From: JALOAT01 sp041677345
Lineage (GTDB): Bacteria > Pseudomonadota > Gammaproteobacteria > Thiohalomonadales > Thiohalomonadaceae
Direction of reading: 5' to 3'
Length of the DNA: 22,246 nt
Assembly (NCBI GenBank): GCA_041677345.1
Contig: JBAYQE010000039.1
Location: 1-22,246 of the forward strand
The notes below the pieces were generated by a model. That model was not told where the DNA came from and made no database searches. It was given only the letters and a program-made list of their open reading frames with translations. Position numbers and translations under genes: made by a program. Every line of letters starts with the position of its first letter. Position 1 is the stretch's first letter. Positions 1 to 6,313 of this stretch are shown piece by piece.

Positions 1-34
1 CTCCGCGTCCTCCGCGCCTCCGCGTCCTCCGCGT
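1..34. repeat. 17-nt GC-rich tandem direct repeat (two copies)
   Basis: Positions 1-17 and 18-34 are the same 17-nt unit apart from the last base. Each unit is built from CTCCGCGTC and CTCCGCG blocks, and GTTGCGCC follows. The same CTCCGCG vocabulary recurs at 5761-5796, 5884-5900, 21147-21174 and 21316-21334, so this looks like one arm of an intergenic repeat element cut by the window edge. No gene is seen in 1-96. Confidence 0.75.
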
Positions 35-62
35 TGCGCCAACATCAAACCCGGTGATCGGC

Positions 63-68
63 CATAAT
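63..68 (+). promoter_or_regulatory. Possible -10 element upstream of rsmA
   Basis: CATAAT matches the sigma-70 -10 consensus at five of six bases and lies 28 nt before the rsmA ATG. It is followed by a GC-rich stretch (TCGCGC). No convincing -35 is seen at normal spacing, so this is only a candidate. Confidence 0.3.
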
Positions 69-96
69 TCGCGCTACACCTTCGGAACCCGCGCCC

Positions 97-885
97 ATGC
101 AGCATCAAGCCCGCAAACGCTTCGGCCAGAATTTCCTGCGCGATCACACGGTGATCGACCGCATCGTGCGCGCGGTGAATCCGCGGCCGGGGGAGCGGGT
201 GGTGGAGATCGGTCCCGGGCTCGGCGCCCTCACCGGCCCGCTGCTGCAGGCGCTTGGCCGCCTGGATGTGGTGGAGCTGGACCGCGATCTCATTCCCCAT
301 CTGCAGGAGAAGTTCGCCGCCGCCGGGGAGCTGCGCATCCACCAGGCCGATGCCCTGCGCTTCGATTTCCGCACACTCGCGGGCCCCGATGAAGCCCTGC
401 GCGTGGTGGGCAATCTGCCCTACAACATCTCCACGCCCCTCATCTTCCACCTCATCGAGCAGGCCGGGGCCATCCGCGACATGCACTTCATGTTGCAGAA
501 GGAGGTGGTGGACCGCCTCGCCGCCGCATCCGGCACCGCCGACTACGGCAGACTGAGCGTGATGGTGCAGTACTACTGCAAGGTGGAACGCCTGTTCACC
601 GTGCCGCCCGGCGCCTTCCGTCCGGTACCCAAGGTGGATTCGGCCGTGGTGCGGCTGCTGCCCTATCGCGAGCCGCCGGTACGGGTGGACGACGCGGAGT
701 GTTTTGCGCGCGTGGTTGCCCAGGCCTTCAGCCAGCGGCGCAAGACCTTGCGCAATACCCTGCGCGGGATGGTGGCGGCCGAGACCATGACGGCGCTGGA
801 CATCGACCCGGGCCGGCGCGCCGAGACCCTCAGCCTGGGCGAGTTTGCCGCCCTCGCCAATGCCGCAGGGAAAAGTCCGGGCTAA
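97..885 (+). CDS. rsmA: 16S rRNA (adenine(1518)-N6/adenine(1519)-N6)-dimethyltransferase
   Basis: RsmA (KsgA) dimethylates two adjacent adenines in the 3' terminal helix 45 of 16S rRNA during late 30S assembly, using S-adenosylmethionine. The 262-residue product has the usual family length. Visible marks are the N-terminal GQNFL block (residues 9-13), SAM motif I as VEIGPGLGALT (35-45), an acidic VELD at the end of the second strand (58-61), and the catalytic NLPYNIS (105-111). The later PVPKVDSAV and FSQRRKTLRN blocks are also typical. The ATG at 97 is chosen because QARKRFGQNFL right after it is the normal family N-terminus; its Shine-Dalgarno is weak. In many gammaproteobacteria rsmA is followed directly by apaG and apaH. 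Here both are present further downstream with other genes between. The next gene starts 42 nt after its stop. Confidence 0.97.
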   Translation: MQHQARKRFGQNFLRDHTVIDRIVRAVNPRPGERVVEIGPGLGALTGPLLQALGRLDVVELDRDLIPHLQEKFAAAGELRIHQADALRFDFRTLAGPDEALRVVGNLPYNISTPLIFHLIEQAGAIRDMHFMLQKEVVDRLAAASGTADYGRLSVMVQYYCKVERLFTVPPGAFRPVPKVDSAVVRLLPYREPPVRVDDAECFARVVAQAFSQRRKTLRNTLRGMVAAETMTALDIDPGRRAETLSLGEFAALANAAGKSPG

Positions 886-914
886 ATTCGTCAATCGGCA
901 GGCCGTTACAGACC

Positions 915-921
915 AGGGAGG
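915..921 (+). promoter_or_regulatory. Shine-Dalgarno that fixes a GTG start
   Basis: AGGGAGG lies 6 nt before the GTG at 928. An ATG at 923 sits too close to this site and opens a different short frame, so the site supports the GTG as the start of the CheW/LysM gene. Confidence 0.7.
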
Positions 922-927
922 GATGCA

Positions 928-2523
928 GTGGCAGCCAGTGCTGAACAAACAGTGGTGTTGCGGGTGGGGCGGGTGCTGTTCGGCCTGCCTGCGCTCGCAT
1001 CCGAAGGCATCCTCGCGCCCCCCGCCCATGTGACCGCCCTGCCGGGTGCACCGGCGGACGAGCCGGGTGTATTCCACCACGGCGACCACACCGTGGCCCT
1101 GGTGGAACTGCGCCGCAAGCTGGGCGTACCGGATCGGGACGGCCGCGTGGTGCTGGCCCGCACCGGCGAGGCCCTGCGCGGTTTCGTGGTGGACGAGGTA
1201 CTCGGCTTCGCTCCGCCCGAGGCACGGCGCACCGCCCTGCCGCCGGGTCTGCCGGCGCGCACCTTCCACGGCGCCCTGCTCCACGACGGGCGTATTGCCC
1301 TGCTCACCGATTTCGAGGCGCTCTACGCACTCAAGGACGCCGGCACCGCCCTGCGTGCCCTGGCAACGTCGGGACCCGCGACGACCGCCGCCGCCCACAT
1401 GCCCTTGCACGAGGCCCTGGGCGAGGCCGCGGCCCGGTTGCGCGGCCGTACCAAGCCGGAACCATCCCCCAGGCCCCACACCACATCGCCGCAGCCACCG
1501 GTGCGCCCGGAGGAGCCCGTCCCTTCCCCCTCGCCGGGTGCCCGCCGCAAAGTCACCGCCCCACCTCCGCCCATGCCGGAATCCACAGCCAAAGCCTCTT
1601 CGCCTGCGAATCCGCTGCCGAGCCCCTCGGCCACCAGCGGACCGCAGACACCCAAGCCGCGCCGGCCCGGGTCAGTCAAGGCCCCACTTGCCGCGACTCC
1701 GCCACAGGCCCGGGCGCCGGCGCAGCCCGCGCCTGCCCGTCCCGAACCACGCATGCCTGCCAACGTCACGCCACCGGCCGCGACCACCGGGCCAATGCAG
1801 CGGCCGGCCGCAGCGGAGACCAACGCCAACACCGCCGAAGTCCCCACGCCGGTGAGCCCCCCTGAAACCGTCAGGCCGCAGGCACCGGCGCAACCGGCAG
1901 CAGCCACCGGACAAGCGCCGGAGACGGCACCACGGCACCGCTTCCTCGTACCACTGCTCGCCACAGTGGCGGCTGCGGGGCTGGTGGTCGTCCTGCTACC
2001 TTTCCTGGGACTGGAGCCGGGGCCGCGCAAGCTGTCCTCGGCCCCCACCCACACGGCGGCCGTACCTGCTATCAATGCGCTGCCGCAGACCACCCCTCGC
2101 ATCGAGCCACGACTCGCCCTCACCGAAGCGGACCCACCGCCCGCCCCTGCCCAGACGGACGAGGGGCCGCAACCGGAACCGCAGGTGCAACCGGAGCCAC
2201 AGGCGGAGCCGGAGCCGGTCGCCCCCATCGCCTCCGTGCCGCCGCCGCTAGAGGCTGTGGCCGTGACCGACACCCCGCCGCCTGCACAGATTCACCTGGA
2301 ACCTGCGCCGGACGGCGTCACCCTGGTGATGGAACACAACCCCCCGAGCACGCCGGGGACACGGGTCATCGTGCATACCGTGGTGCGCGGTGACACCCTG
2401 TGGGATATCGCCAAGCGCTATCTGAAGGACCCATGGTCCTACGGCCGTCTGGCGGAGGACAGCGCCATCGTGGACCCCGACGTAATCCAGGTTGGCGACA
2501 AGGTACGCATCGTGGAACGCTGA
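928..2523 (+). CDS. CheW-like domain, transmembrane and LysM fusion protein
   Basis: The product has 531 residues and an unusual layout. Residues 6-137 resemble a CheW-like adaptor domain: short beta-rich segments, VALVELRRKLG near 56-66, GFVVDEV near 85-91, and a closing HDGRIALLTDFEAL. Residues 175-336 are a Pro/Ala-rich linker. Residues 338-361 form one hydrophobic helix. A second Pro/Gln/Glu-rich linker with repeated QPEP follows (375-475). The C-terminus (480-530) is a LysM domain with VVRGDTLWDIAKRYLKDP and a closing VGDKVRIVE. CheW domains dock to CheA and chemoreceptors in the cytoplasm, and LysM domains bind peptidoglycan. The single helix would therefore put CheW inside and LysM in the periplasm. 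The gene lies 42 nt after rsmA and may be cotranscribed. No che, pil or flagellar gene is in the window. Function is unknown; an anchor joining a chemosensory or polar complex to the wall is inference. The CheW call is by pattern, LysM is clear. Confidence 0.8.
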   Translation: MAASAEQTVVLRVGRVLFGLPALASEGILAPPAHVTALPGAPADEPGVFHHGDHTVALVELRRKLGVPDRDGRVVLARTGEALRGFVVDEVLGFAPPEARRTALPPGLPARTFHGALLHDGRIALLTDFEALYALKDAGTALRALATSGPATTAAAHMPLHEALGEAAARLRGRTKPEPSPRPHTTSPQPPVRPEEPVPSPSPGARRKVTAPPPPMPESTAKASSPANPLPSPSATSGPQTPKPRRPGSVKAPLAATPPQARAPAQPAPARPEPRMPANVTPPAATTGPMQRPAAAETNANTAEVPTPVSPPETVRPQAPAQPAAATGQAPETAPRHRFLVPLLATVAAAGLVVVLLPFLGLEPGPRKLSSAPTHTAAVPAINALPQTTPRIEPRLALTEADPPPAPAQTDEGPQPEPQVQPEPQAEPEPVAPIASVPPPLEAVAVTDTPPPAQIHLEPAPDGVTLVMEHNPPSTPGTRVIVHTVVRGDTLWDIAKRYLKDPWSYGRLAEDSAIVDPDVIQVGDKVRIVER

Positions 2524-2530
2524 ACCGGCG

Positions 2531-2550
2531 CGGCGGCCTGCGCGCCGCCG
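2531..2550 (+). terminator. GC-rich hairpin after the CheW/LysM gene
   Basis: CGGCGGC (2531-2537) and GCCGCCG (2544-2550) form a perfect 7-bp stem with a 6-nt loop, starting 7 nt after the upstream stop codon. There is no T-run, so it is at best a weak or Rho-assisted terminator, or an mRNA-stabilising hairpin. Confidence 0.35.
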
Positions 2551-2725
2551 ACGCTGACTACGGCGCGCACGGCGGCGGCAATGCAGAATGACGGTGACTG
2601 GGGATGTACCTGCCCATCGTCCCATGGCATCCGCTGCGCAAATGATGCCCCTGCCGCGAGGCGGAAAGCACTGGGCCAAGGCCTTGCCATTGCGCCCACA
2701 TGGTGCCGCACGCCTAACCGGATGG

Positions 2726-2754
2726 TTGAAGCAGTGGCACAGGCTGACTAAGCT
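2726..2754 (+). promoter_or_regulatory. Possible sigma-70 promoter for pgl-glk
   Basis: TTGAAG (2726-2731) and TAAGCT (2749-2754) are separated by 17 nt. The -35 keeps TTGA, while the -10 matches only three of six consensus bases. The position, about 100 nt before the pgl ATG, is reasonable. The call rests on weak similarity only. Confidence 0.25.
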
Positions 2755-2857
2755 CAAGAACGCCTCGCCCTGGACCATGCATCCACCAAGGAAAAGGCCT
2801 CCTTTCCGCAAGAGAACAAGAAACGATGCATTCCCACCTTGCGACAGCGCACCCCCT

Positions 2858-3604
2858 ATGACGAAGCCTGCCATCCACATCCTGGGCGACGAACCGGCGC
2901 TGCACCGTGCCAGCGCAGAGCGTGTAGTGCAACTCGCCGCCGCGTCCGTGCACGCACGTGGCAGCTTCCATCTGTCGCTGGCGGGCGGCAGGACCCCGGA
3001 AGGCCTCTATGCGACACTCGCCACGCCGGAGTTCGCCGGGCGCATGGACTGGTCCTGCACCCACGTCTATTTTGGCGACGAGCGCGTCGTGCCCCCCGAT
3101 CACCCCGACAGCAATTACCGGATGGCGCGCGAGCGCCTACTCTCGCATGTGCCACTTCCGGAGGGAAACGTGCATCGTATCGCCGGTGAGCAGCCGGCCG
3201 CGCAGGCGGCCGCCGATTACGCGGCGGTGCTCGCCCGCAGCGTGCCCCTCGACCAAGGCATGCCCCGCTTCGATCTGGTCCTGCTGGGCCTGGGACTGGA
3301 CGGCCACATCGCCTCGCTGTTTCCAGACACCACGGCCCTCACCAGCACCGACACCAGCGTGATACCGGTGTACGTGGAAAAGCTGCAGGCTTGGCGCGTC
3401 AGTCTCACCTATCCGGTGCTCGATCGGGCACGCCACCTGATACTGCTGGTGGCCGGCGCCAAGAAGGCGGATGTGGTACGACGGGCGTTGCACGAGATCG
3501 TCGGTCCCGCTCCCCTGCCCGTACAGAGGCTGCGGCCACAGGGTGCGGTGGAATGGTTTCTCGATGCGCAGGCCGCCGCCGGCCTCCGCGAGTCTCCCGT
3601 ATGA
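2858..3604 (+). CDS. pgl: 6-phosphogluconolactonase
   Basis: This DevB-type enzyme hydrolyses 6-phosphoglucono-delta-lactone to 6-phosphogluconate, the second step of the oxidative pentose phosphate and Entner-Doudoroff routes in the cytoplasm. From the ATG at 2858 the product has 248 residues, within the usual family range. Signature blocks are LSLAGGRTPEGLY (39-51), VYFGDERVVPPDHPDSN (70-86) and GLGLDGHIASLFP (144-156). The reading frame is open from 2588, but those extra 90 residues lie before the family N-terminus, so the internal ATG is preferred even though its Shine-Dalgarno is poor. The stop overlaps the start of glk as ATGA, a sign of translational coupling. No zwf, edd or eda gene is present in the window. 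Confidence 0.93.
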   Translation: MTKPAIHILGDEPALHRASAERVVQLAAASVHARGSFHLSLAGGRTPEGLYATLATPEFAGRMDWSCTHVYFGDERVVPPDHPDSNYRMARERLLSHVPLPEGNVHRIAGEQPAAQAAADYAAVLARSVPLDQGMPRFDLVLLGLGLDGHIASLFPDTTALTSTDTSVIPVYVEKLQAWRVSLTYPVLDRARHLILLVAGAKKADVVRRALHEIVGPAPLPVQRLRPQGAVEWFLDAQAAAGLRESPV

Positions 3605-4596
3605 GTTCCCACATCATGCACGTGCTGGCCGGCGACATCGGCGGCACCAAGACGTTGTTGCAGATCGCCGAATTCGACGGCAACGCCATGAAGGTGCTCG
3701 CCGAACAGCGCTTCGACAGCCGAGCCTATCCGGGCCTCGCACCCATGGCCTACGAGTTCCTCGCCACGCAGGGGCGGCTGGGCATCGAGCGTGCATGCTT
3801 CGGCGTGGCGGGCCCGGTCAGCGGGACTGCATCCCGGCAGCATGCCAGCCTCACTAACCTGCCCTGGCGCATGGACTCCGACGAGCTTGCCCAATCGCTC
3901 GGCCTCACCCGCGTGCGCCTCATCAATGACTTCCAGGCGCTCGGCTACGGCATCGACGCCCTGGACCGTGACAGCGTCGAACCCCTGCAGGAGGTAGCGG
4001 GCGAGGCCGGCGGTCCACGACTCGTCATCGGCGCCGGGACGGGTTTGGGCGTGGCCTTCCTGCACCACGTCGGTACGCACTACGAGGTATTTCCCACGGA
4101 AGCCGGTCACATGGATTTTGCGCCCACGGACGAAGATCAGGATGACCTGCTTACCTGGCTGCGCCGCCAGCACGAACGCGTGTCCTATGAACGTGTCGTG
4201 TCCGGCATGGGCATCGAGGATACGTTTCGCTTTTTTCTGGAACGCGAGGGTCGCAACGACCATCCGGCCCTCAATGCACCTGACATCAGCGCGGCCGTGT
4301 CCGCCGCCGCCAGCGACGGCCACGATCCCTTGGCCGTGCGCACGCTGGCGCTGTTCGTGGACGCCTACGGGAGCGTGGCAGGCAACCTCGCACTGGCCGC
4401 CCTGGCGCGCGGCGGGGTGTACGTGGCGGGCGGTATCGCACCGAAGATCCTGCCGATGCTCAAGGACGGCCGCTTCATGGCCGCCTTCAACCGCAAGGGG
4501 CGCATGGCACCGCTCACGCGCACCATGCCCGTTTATGTGATCACCGATCCCAAGGTGGGCCTGCTCGGCGCCGCCATCGCGGCCCGGCGCCTCTAG
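3601..4596 (+). CDS. glk: Glucokinase (bacterial Glk type, not ROK)
   Basis: Glk phosphorylates glucose with ATP to glucose 6-phosphate. The 331-residue product resembles E. coli Glk. It has LAGDIGGTKT near the N-terminus (9-18, phosphate binding), LINDFQALGYGI (107-118) with D110 in the place of the catalytic base, LVIGAGTGLGVAFL (141-154), and TEAGHMDFAP (166-175) whose Glu and His contact the sugar. It also carries VSGMGIEDTFRFF and, near the C-terminus, GVYVAGGIAPKIL. The start is the ATG overlapping the pgl stop; a second ATG at 3616 would also leave the fold intact. Together with pgl it forms a two-gene module feeding glucose towards 6-phosphogluconate. apaG starts 10 nt after its stop, so all three are likely cotranscribed. 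Confidence 0.95.
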   Translation: MSSHIMHVLAGDIGGTKTLLQIAEFDGNAMKVLAEQRFDSRAYPGLAPMAYEFLATQGRLGIERACFGVAGPVSGTASRQHASLTNLPWRMDSDELAQSLGLTRVRLINDFQALGYGIDALDRDSVEPLQEVAGEAGGPRLVIGAGTGLGVAFLHHVGTHYEVFPTEAGHMDFAPTDEDQDDLLTWLRRQHERVSYERVVSGMGIEDTFRFFLEREGRNDHPALNAPDISAAVSAAASDGHDPLAVRTLALFVDAYGSVAGNLALAALARGGVYVAGGIAPKILPMLKDGRFMAAFNRKGRMAPLTRTMPVYVITDPKVGLLGAAIAARRL

Positions 4597-4600
4597 GAGG
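4595..4600 (+). promoter_or_regulatory. Strong Shine-Dalgarno for apaG
   Basis: A perfect AGGAGG overlaps the glk TAG stop (4594-4596) and lies 6 nt before the apaG ATG at 4607. Few genes in this window have so strong a site. Confidence 0.8.
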
Positions 4601-4606
4601 AGTTGG

Positions 4607-4987
4607 ATGGACATCACCGAATGTCACATCGAAGTGAAAGTGAAGAGCACGTATGTGGAAGAGCATTCCCAGCCGGATGACGAACGCTTCGTGTTCGCCT
4701 ACACGGTGACCATCCGCAACACCGGCACGACGCCCGCACGCCTGCTCACGCGACACTGGATCATCACCGACGGCCACGGCCGTGAACAGGAAGTGCGCGG
4801 CGAAGGCGTGGTGGGCGAGCAACCCTACCTCAAGCCCGGCGAGGAATTCCGCTACACCAGCGGCACCGTGTTGGAGACGCCCGTGGGTTCCATGCACGGC
4901 CGCTACCGCATGCGTTCAGACGACGGTCACGAGTTCGACGCCGAGATCGCGCCGTTCACCTTGTCGACGCCGCGGACCTTGCACTAG
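4607..4987 (+). CDS. apaG: ApaG domain protein
   Basis: ApaG is a small beta-sandwich protein (fibronectin III-like fold). It has been linked to Co2+/Mg2+ resistance in Salmonella, but its biochemical role is not settled. The 126 residues match the usual length. Visible family blocks are an N-terminal ITECHIEVKVKSTYVEEHS, the strand FVFAYTVTIRNTG, the turn LLTRHWIITDGHG, and the conserved GEGVVGEQPYLKPGEEFRYTSG, TPVGSMHGRY and EIAPFTLS segments. In E. coli apaG sits between ksgA and apaH. Here rsmA is 3.7 kb upstream and apaH 3.3 kb downstream on the same strand, so the old cluster is dispersed but still ordered. It is probably translated from the pgl-glk mRNA. Confidence 0.95.
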   Translation: MDITECHIEVKVKSTYVEEHSQPDDERFVFAYTVTIRNTGTTPARLLTRHWIITDGHGREQEVRGEGVVGEQPYLKPGEEFRYTSGTVLETPVGSMHGRYRMRSDDGHEFDAEIAPFTLSTPRTLH

Positions 4988-4996
4988 CAGGGGTGT

Positions 4997-5015
4997 AACG
5001 CGGAGCGGAGGACGC
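4997..5015 (+). repeat. GC-rich CGCGGAG repeat arm
   Basis: The stretch begins AACGCGGAG and ends GGAGGACGC. It is one arm of the AACGCGGAGG family seen at 5761-5796 and 21147-21174. It lies immediately left of a REP pair, as the arm at 21147 does. Confidence 0.6.
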
Positions 5016-5021
5016 AGTTTG

Positions 5022-5055
5022 CGTAGGTCACGTTGCCGCGCAGCGGCTACGTGAC
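5022..5055 (+). repeat. REP-like palindrome with GTAG head (long form)
   Basis: The 34-nt unit starts CGTAGGTCACGTTG and ends GCTACGTGAC. The GTAG tetranucleotide followed by an imperfect palindrome (GTCACGT pairing with ACGTGAC) is the layout of REP elements mobilised by TnpA-REP (RAYT) transposases. It forms an inverted pair with 5074-5101. The 34-nt form recurs in inverse orientation at 21278-21311. Confidence 0.8.
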
Positions 5056-5073
5056 ATTCAGCGCTCCGAACGT

Positions 5074-5101
5074 GTCACGTAGCTTCGCAACGTGACCTAC
5101 G
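5074..5101 (-). repeat. REP-like palindrome, inverted partner (short form)
   Basis: On the minus strand this 28-nt unit reads CGTAGGTCACGTTGC, a 3-nt loop, then GCTACGTGAC. It matches the outer 15 and inner 10 nt of the unit at 5022-5055 and differs only in loop length. The two units with an 18-nt spacer form a BIME-like pair. A GTG at 5092 lies inside this repeat and is not accepted as the start of the next gene. Confidence 0.8.
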
Positions 5102-5139
5102 CCTATCATCTGCACCTTCCGTGTCCTCTCCCCGTACCC

Positions 5140-5736
5140 ATGAACCTGCGCCGCAGTTACACCTTTTTCGCTCCCGTCTACGACCTCGTGGTGGCGCGCG
5201 CCAGCGCGCGGCCGCGGCAAGCCAGCCTGGCGCGCCTTTCCGGTGAGAAGGAGGTGCTGATCGCCGGCATCGGCACGGGCCTGGACATTCCCCACCTGCC
5301 GCGCGGCCCCCATTACACCGGCATCGATCTCACACCCGCCATGCTGCGCGCGGCGAAGCGCCGCGCCCGTGAACGCGACGACGTGCGCTTGCAGGTGGGC
5401 GACGTGATGGCGCTGCCCTATGCGGATGCGAGTTTCGATGCCGTGGTGATGCATCTCATCCTGGCCGTGGTGCCGGCACCCGAACGTGCCCTGTGTGAGG
5501 CGATGCGCGTGCTGCGCCCGGGTGGCCGCGTACTGATCCTGGACAAGTTCCTGCGCCCCGGACAGCGCGCCCCCGTGCGCCGCACCGTCAACATGATCAG
5601 CCGCCGCATCGCCACGCGCACCGATGTGGTGTTCGAACAGGTGCTGGAATGCTGCCCGTCATTGTGCCTGGAACACGACGAACCCGCCTTAGCCCGCGGC
5701 TGGTTCCGGCGCATCGAATTGCGCAAGTGCCGGTGA
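5140..5736 (+). CDS. Class I SAM-dependent methyltransferase
   Basis: From the ATG at 5140 the product has 198 residues. It shows a Rossmann-type methyltransferase: RRSYTFFAPVYDLVV at the N-terminus, SAM motif I as VLIAGIGTGLDIPHL (39-53), acidic motif II GIDLTP (61-66), GDVMALPYADASFDAVVM (87-104) and MRVLRPGGRVLILDKF (122-137). The FAPVYD start and the general layout recall UbiE-like or phospholipid N-methyltransferases, but the substrate cannot be read from sequence. An upstream GTG at 5092 in the same frame sits inside a REP palindrome and precedes the family N-terminus, so 5140 is preferred. The gene is isolated from apaG by the repeat-rich gap and converges on the next gene. Confidence 0.85.
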   Translation: MNLRRSYTFFAPVYDLVVARASARPRQASLARLSGEKEVLIAGIGTGLDIPHLPRGPHYTGIDLTPAMLRAAKRRARERDDVRLQVGDVMALPYADASFDAVVMHLILAVVPAPERALCEAMRVLRPGGRVLILDKFLRPGQRAPVRRTVNMISRRIATRTDVVFEQVLECCPSLCLEHDEPALARGWFRRIELRKCR

Positions 5737-5760
5737 TTTGGCAAGAGGATGTCGCGTCGA

Positions 5761-5796
5761 AACGCGGAGGACGCGTTACTCCGCGCCCTCCGCGTT
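5761..5796. repeat. GC-rich dyad between convergent genes
   Basis: AACGCGGAGG (5761-5770) pairs perfectly with CCTCCGCGTT (5787-5796). After one A-C mismatch a further CGCG/CGCG pairing follows, around a TTACTC loop. It lies between the methyltransferase stop and a convergent gene and could act as a bidirectional, T-run-less terminator, but its sequence belongs to the CTCCGCG repeat family. Confidence 0.65.
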
Positions 5797-5849
5797 GCCC
5801 CCGCACACGAACCACACGCTCAGATGTACATTTCCTTGCCCTCGGACAG
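5788..5849. repeat. 62-nt diverged copy of the 3' end of the DUF4870-like gene
   Basis: This block aligns without gaps to 5892-5953, with 56 of 62 bases identical by hand count. Read on the minus strand it still encodes LSEGKEMYI and a stop, against LSEGKEMYV and a stop in the real gene. An in-frame TGA just before the leucine codon shows it is a remnant and not an expressed gene. Its right end abuts the REP at 5849-5876. Confidence 0.85.
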
Positions 5850-5876
5850 TCACGTAGCCGCGCAACGTGACCTACG
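5849..5876 (-). repeat. REP-like palindrome (single, short form)
   Basis: This 28-nt unit on the minus strand starts CGTAGGTCACGTTGC and ends GCTACGTGAC, matching 5074-5101 apart from the three loop bases. It stands alone, sandwiched exactly between the two 62-nt duplicated blocks. Confidence 0.8.
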
Positions 5877-5883
5877 CAATACC

Positions 5884-5900
5884 TCCGCGTGCTCCGCGTT
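5884..5900. repeat. CTCCGCG repeat arm right of the REP
   Basis: The stretch reads as two CTCCGCG(T) blocks ending in CTCCGCGTT. It is the inverse of the arm at 5761-5770, so the REP at 5849-5876 lies inside a wider dyad. It overlaps the left end of the second 62-nt duplicate. Confidence 0.55.
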
Positions 5901-5953
5901 GCACACACACACGAACCGCACGCTCAGACGTACATCTCCTTGCCCTCGGACAG
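5892..5953. repeat. 62-nt duplicate overlapping the true 3' end of the DUF4870-like gene
   Basis: This is the right-hand copy of the duplication described at 5788-5849. Positions 5924-5953 are the last codons and stop of the gene; 5892-5923 are downstream sequence that was duplicated along with them. Confidence 0.85.
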
Positions 5954-6262
5954 CCGCAACCATCCTTTGGCGATGCGATAAATCACCCACACCACGTTCG
6001 CGAGCCAGATGAAATACCCGATGATGACGATGTAGAGCAGGGTGCCAAGCACGGTCCACAGCAGGCCGTACCAGAAGGTGCGGATCTGCCAGCGGAAATG
6101 GGATTCGAGCCAGGTGCCGCGCACGTCTTCGCGCTTGATGTAGTTGACCACCACGGCCACGATGAAGGTGATGCCGAACAGGAACGCGAGCGCCTGCAGC
6201 GCGTAGACGGCCGTGGTGACGGTCTTGAGGGATTGCAGGTCCGGCGTGCCATTCGTGCTCAT
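5924..6262 (-). CDS. DUF4870-like small membrane protein
   Basis: The product has 112 residues with three hydrophobic segments: about 18-40 (VYALQALAFLFGITFIVAVVVNYI), 66-82 and 83-95. Between the first and second lies a charged KREDVRGTWLESHFRWQIRTFWY block. This order, including the SHFRWQIRTFW motif before the paired helices, is typical of DUF4870 family membrane proteins, whose function is not known. The ATG at 6262 is preceded by a good GAGGAG. It lies 51 nt after the stop of the acyl-CoA synthetase gene on the same strand and may be cotranscribed or use its own promoter (TATATT at 6291-6296). Its last ten codons and stop are duplicated just downstream at 5788-5849. Confidence 0.8.
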   Translation of the reverse strand: MSTNGTPDLQSLKTVTTAVYALQALAFLFGITFIVAVVVNYIKREDVRGTWLESHFRWQIRTFWYGLLWTVLGTLLYIVIIGYFIWLANVVWVIYRIAKGWLRLSEGKEMYV

Positions 6263-6290
6263 GGGGGGCTCCTCGTCAGTTGCTGTTCTG

Positions 6291-6296
6291 AATATA
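6291..6296 (-). promoter_or_regulatory. Possible -10 for the DUF4870-like gene
   Basis: On the minus strand TATATT matches the -10 consensus at five of six bases and lies 28 nt before the ATG. No good -35 is seen. Confidence 0.3.
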
Positions 6297-6313
6297 AGGC
6301 GACCGGGGCCGCG

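Larger units (their letters stand above)
2524..2857. other. 334-nt intergenic gap before pgl
   Basis: No gene with family resemblance is seen. The pgl frame stays open back to 2588, but those 90 extra residues are low-complexity and match no part of the 6-phosphogluconolactonase fold. The gap contains a GC-rich hairpin at its start (2531-2550) and a weak sigma-70-like promoter (2726-2754). Confidence 0.6.

Noticed and set aside
2588..2857. A longer pgl start giving 338 residues
   Set aside because: The added 90 residues precede the normal family N-terminus and look non-coding. The ATG at 2858 gives the usual length.
3409..4617. A 402-codon open frame on the minus strand opposite glk
   Set aside because: It is the mirror of a well-supported glucokinase gene, lacks family motifs and has a composition typical of antisense frames.
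5092..5139. GTG start at 5092 for the methyltransferase
   Set aside because: The codon lies inside a REP palindrome and there is no Shine-Dalgarno; the ATG at 5140 begins at the family N-terminus.
5022..5876. Repeated palindromes as a CRISPR array
   Set aside because: Units are few, in alternating orientation, of two lengths, unevenly spaced and without cas genes. The GTAG-headed palindromes fit REP elements.
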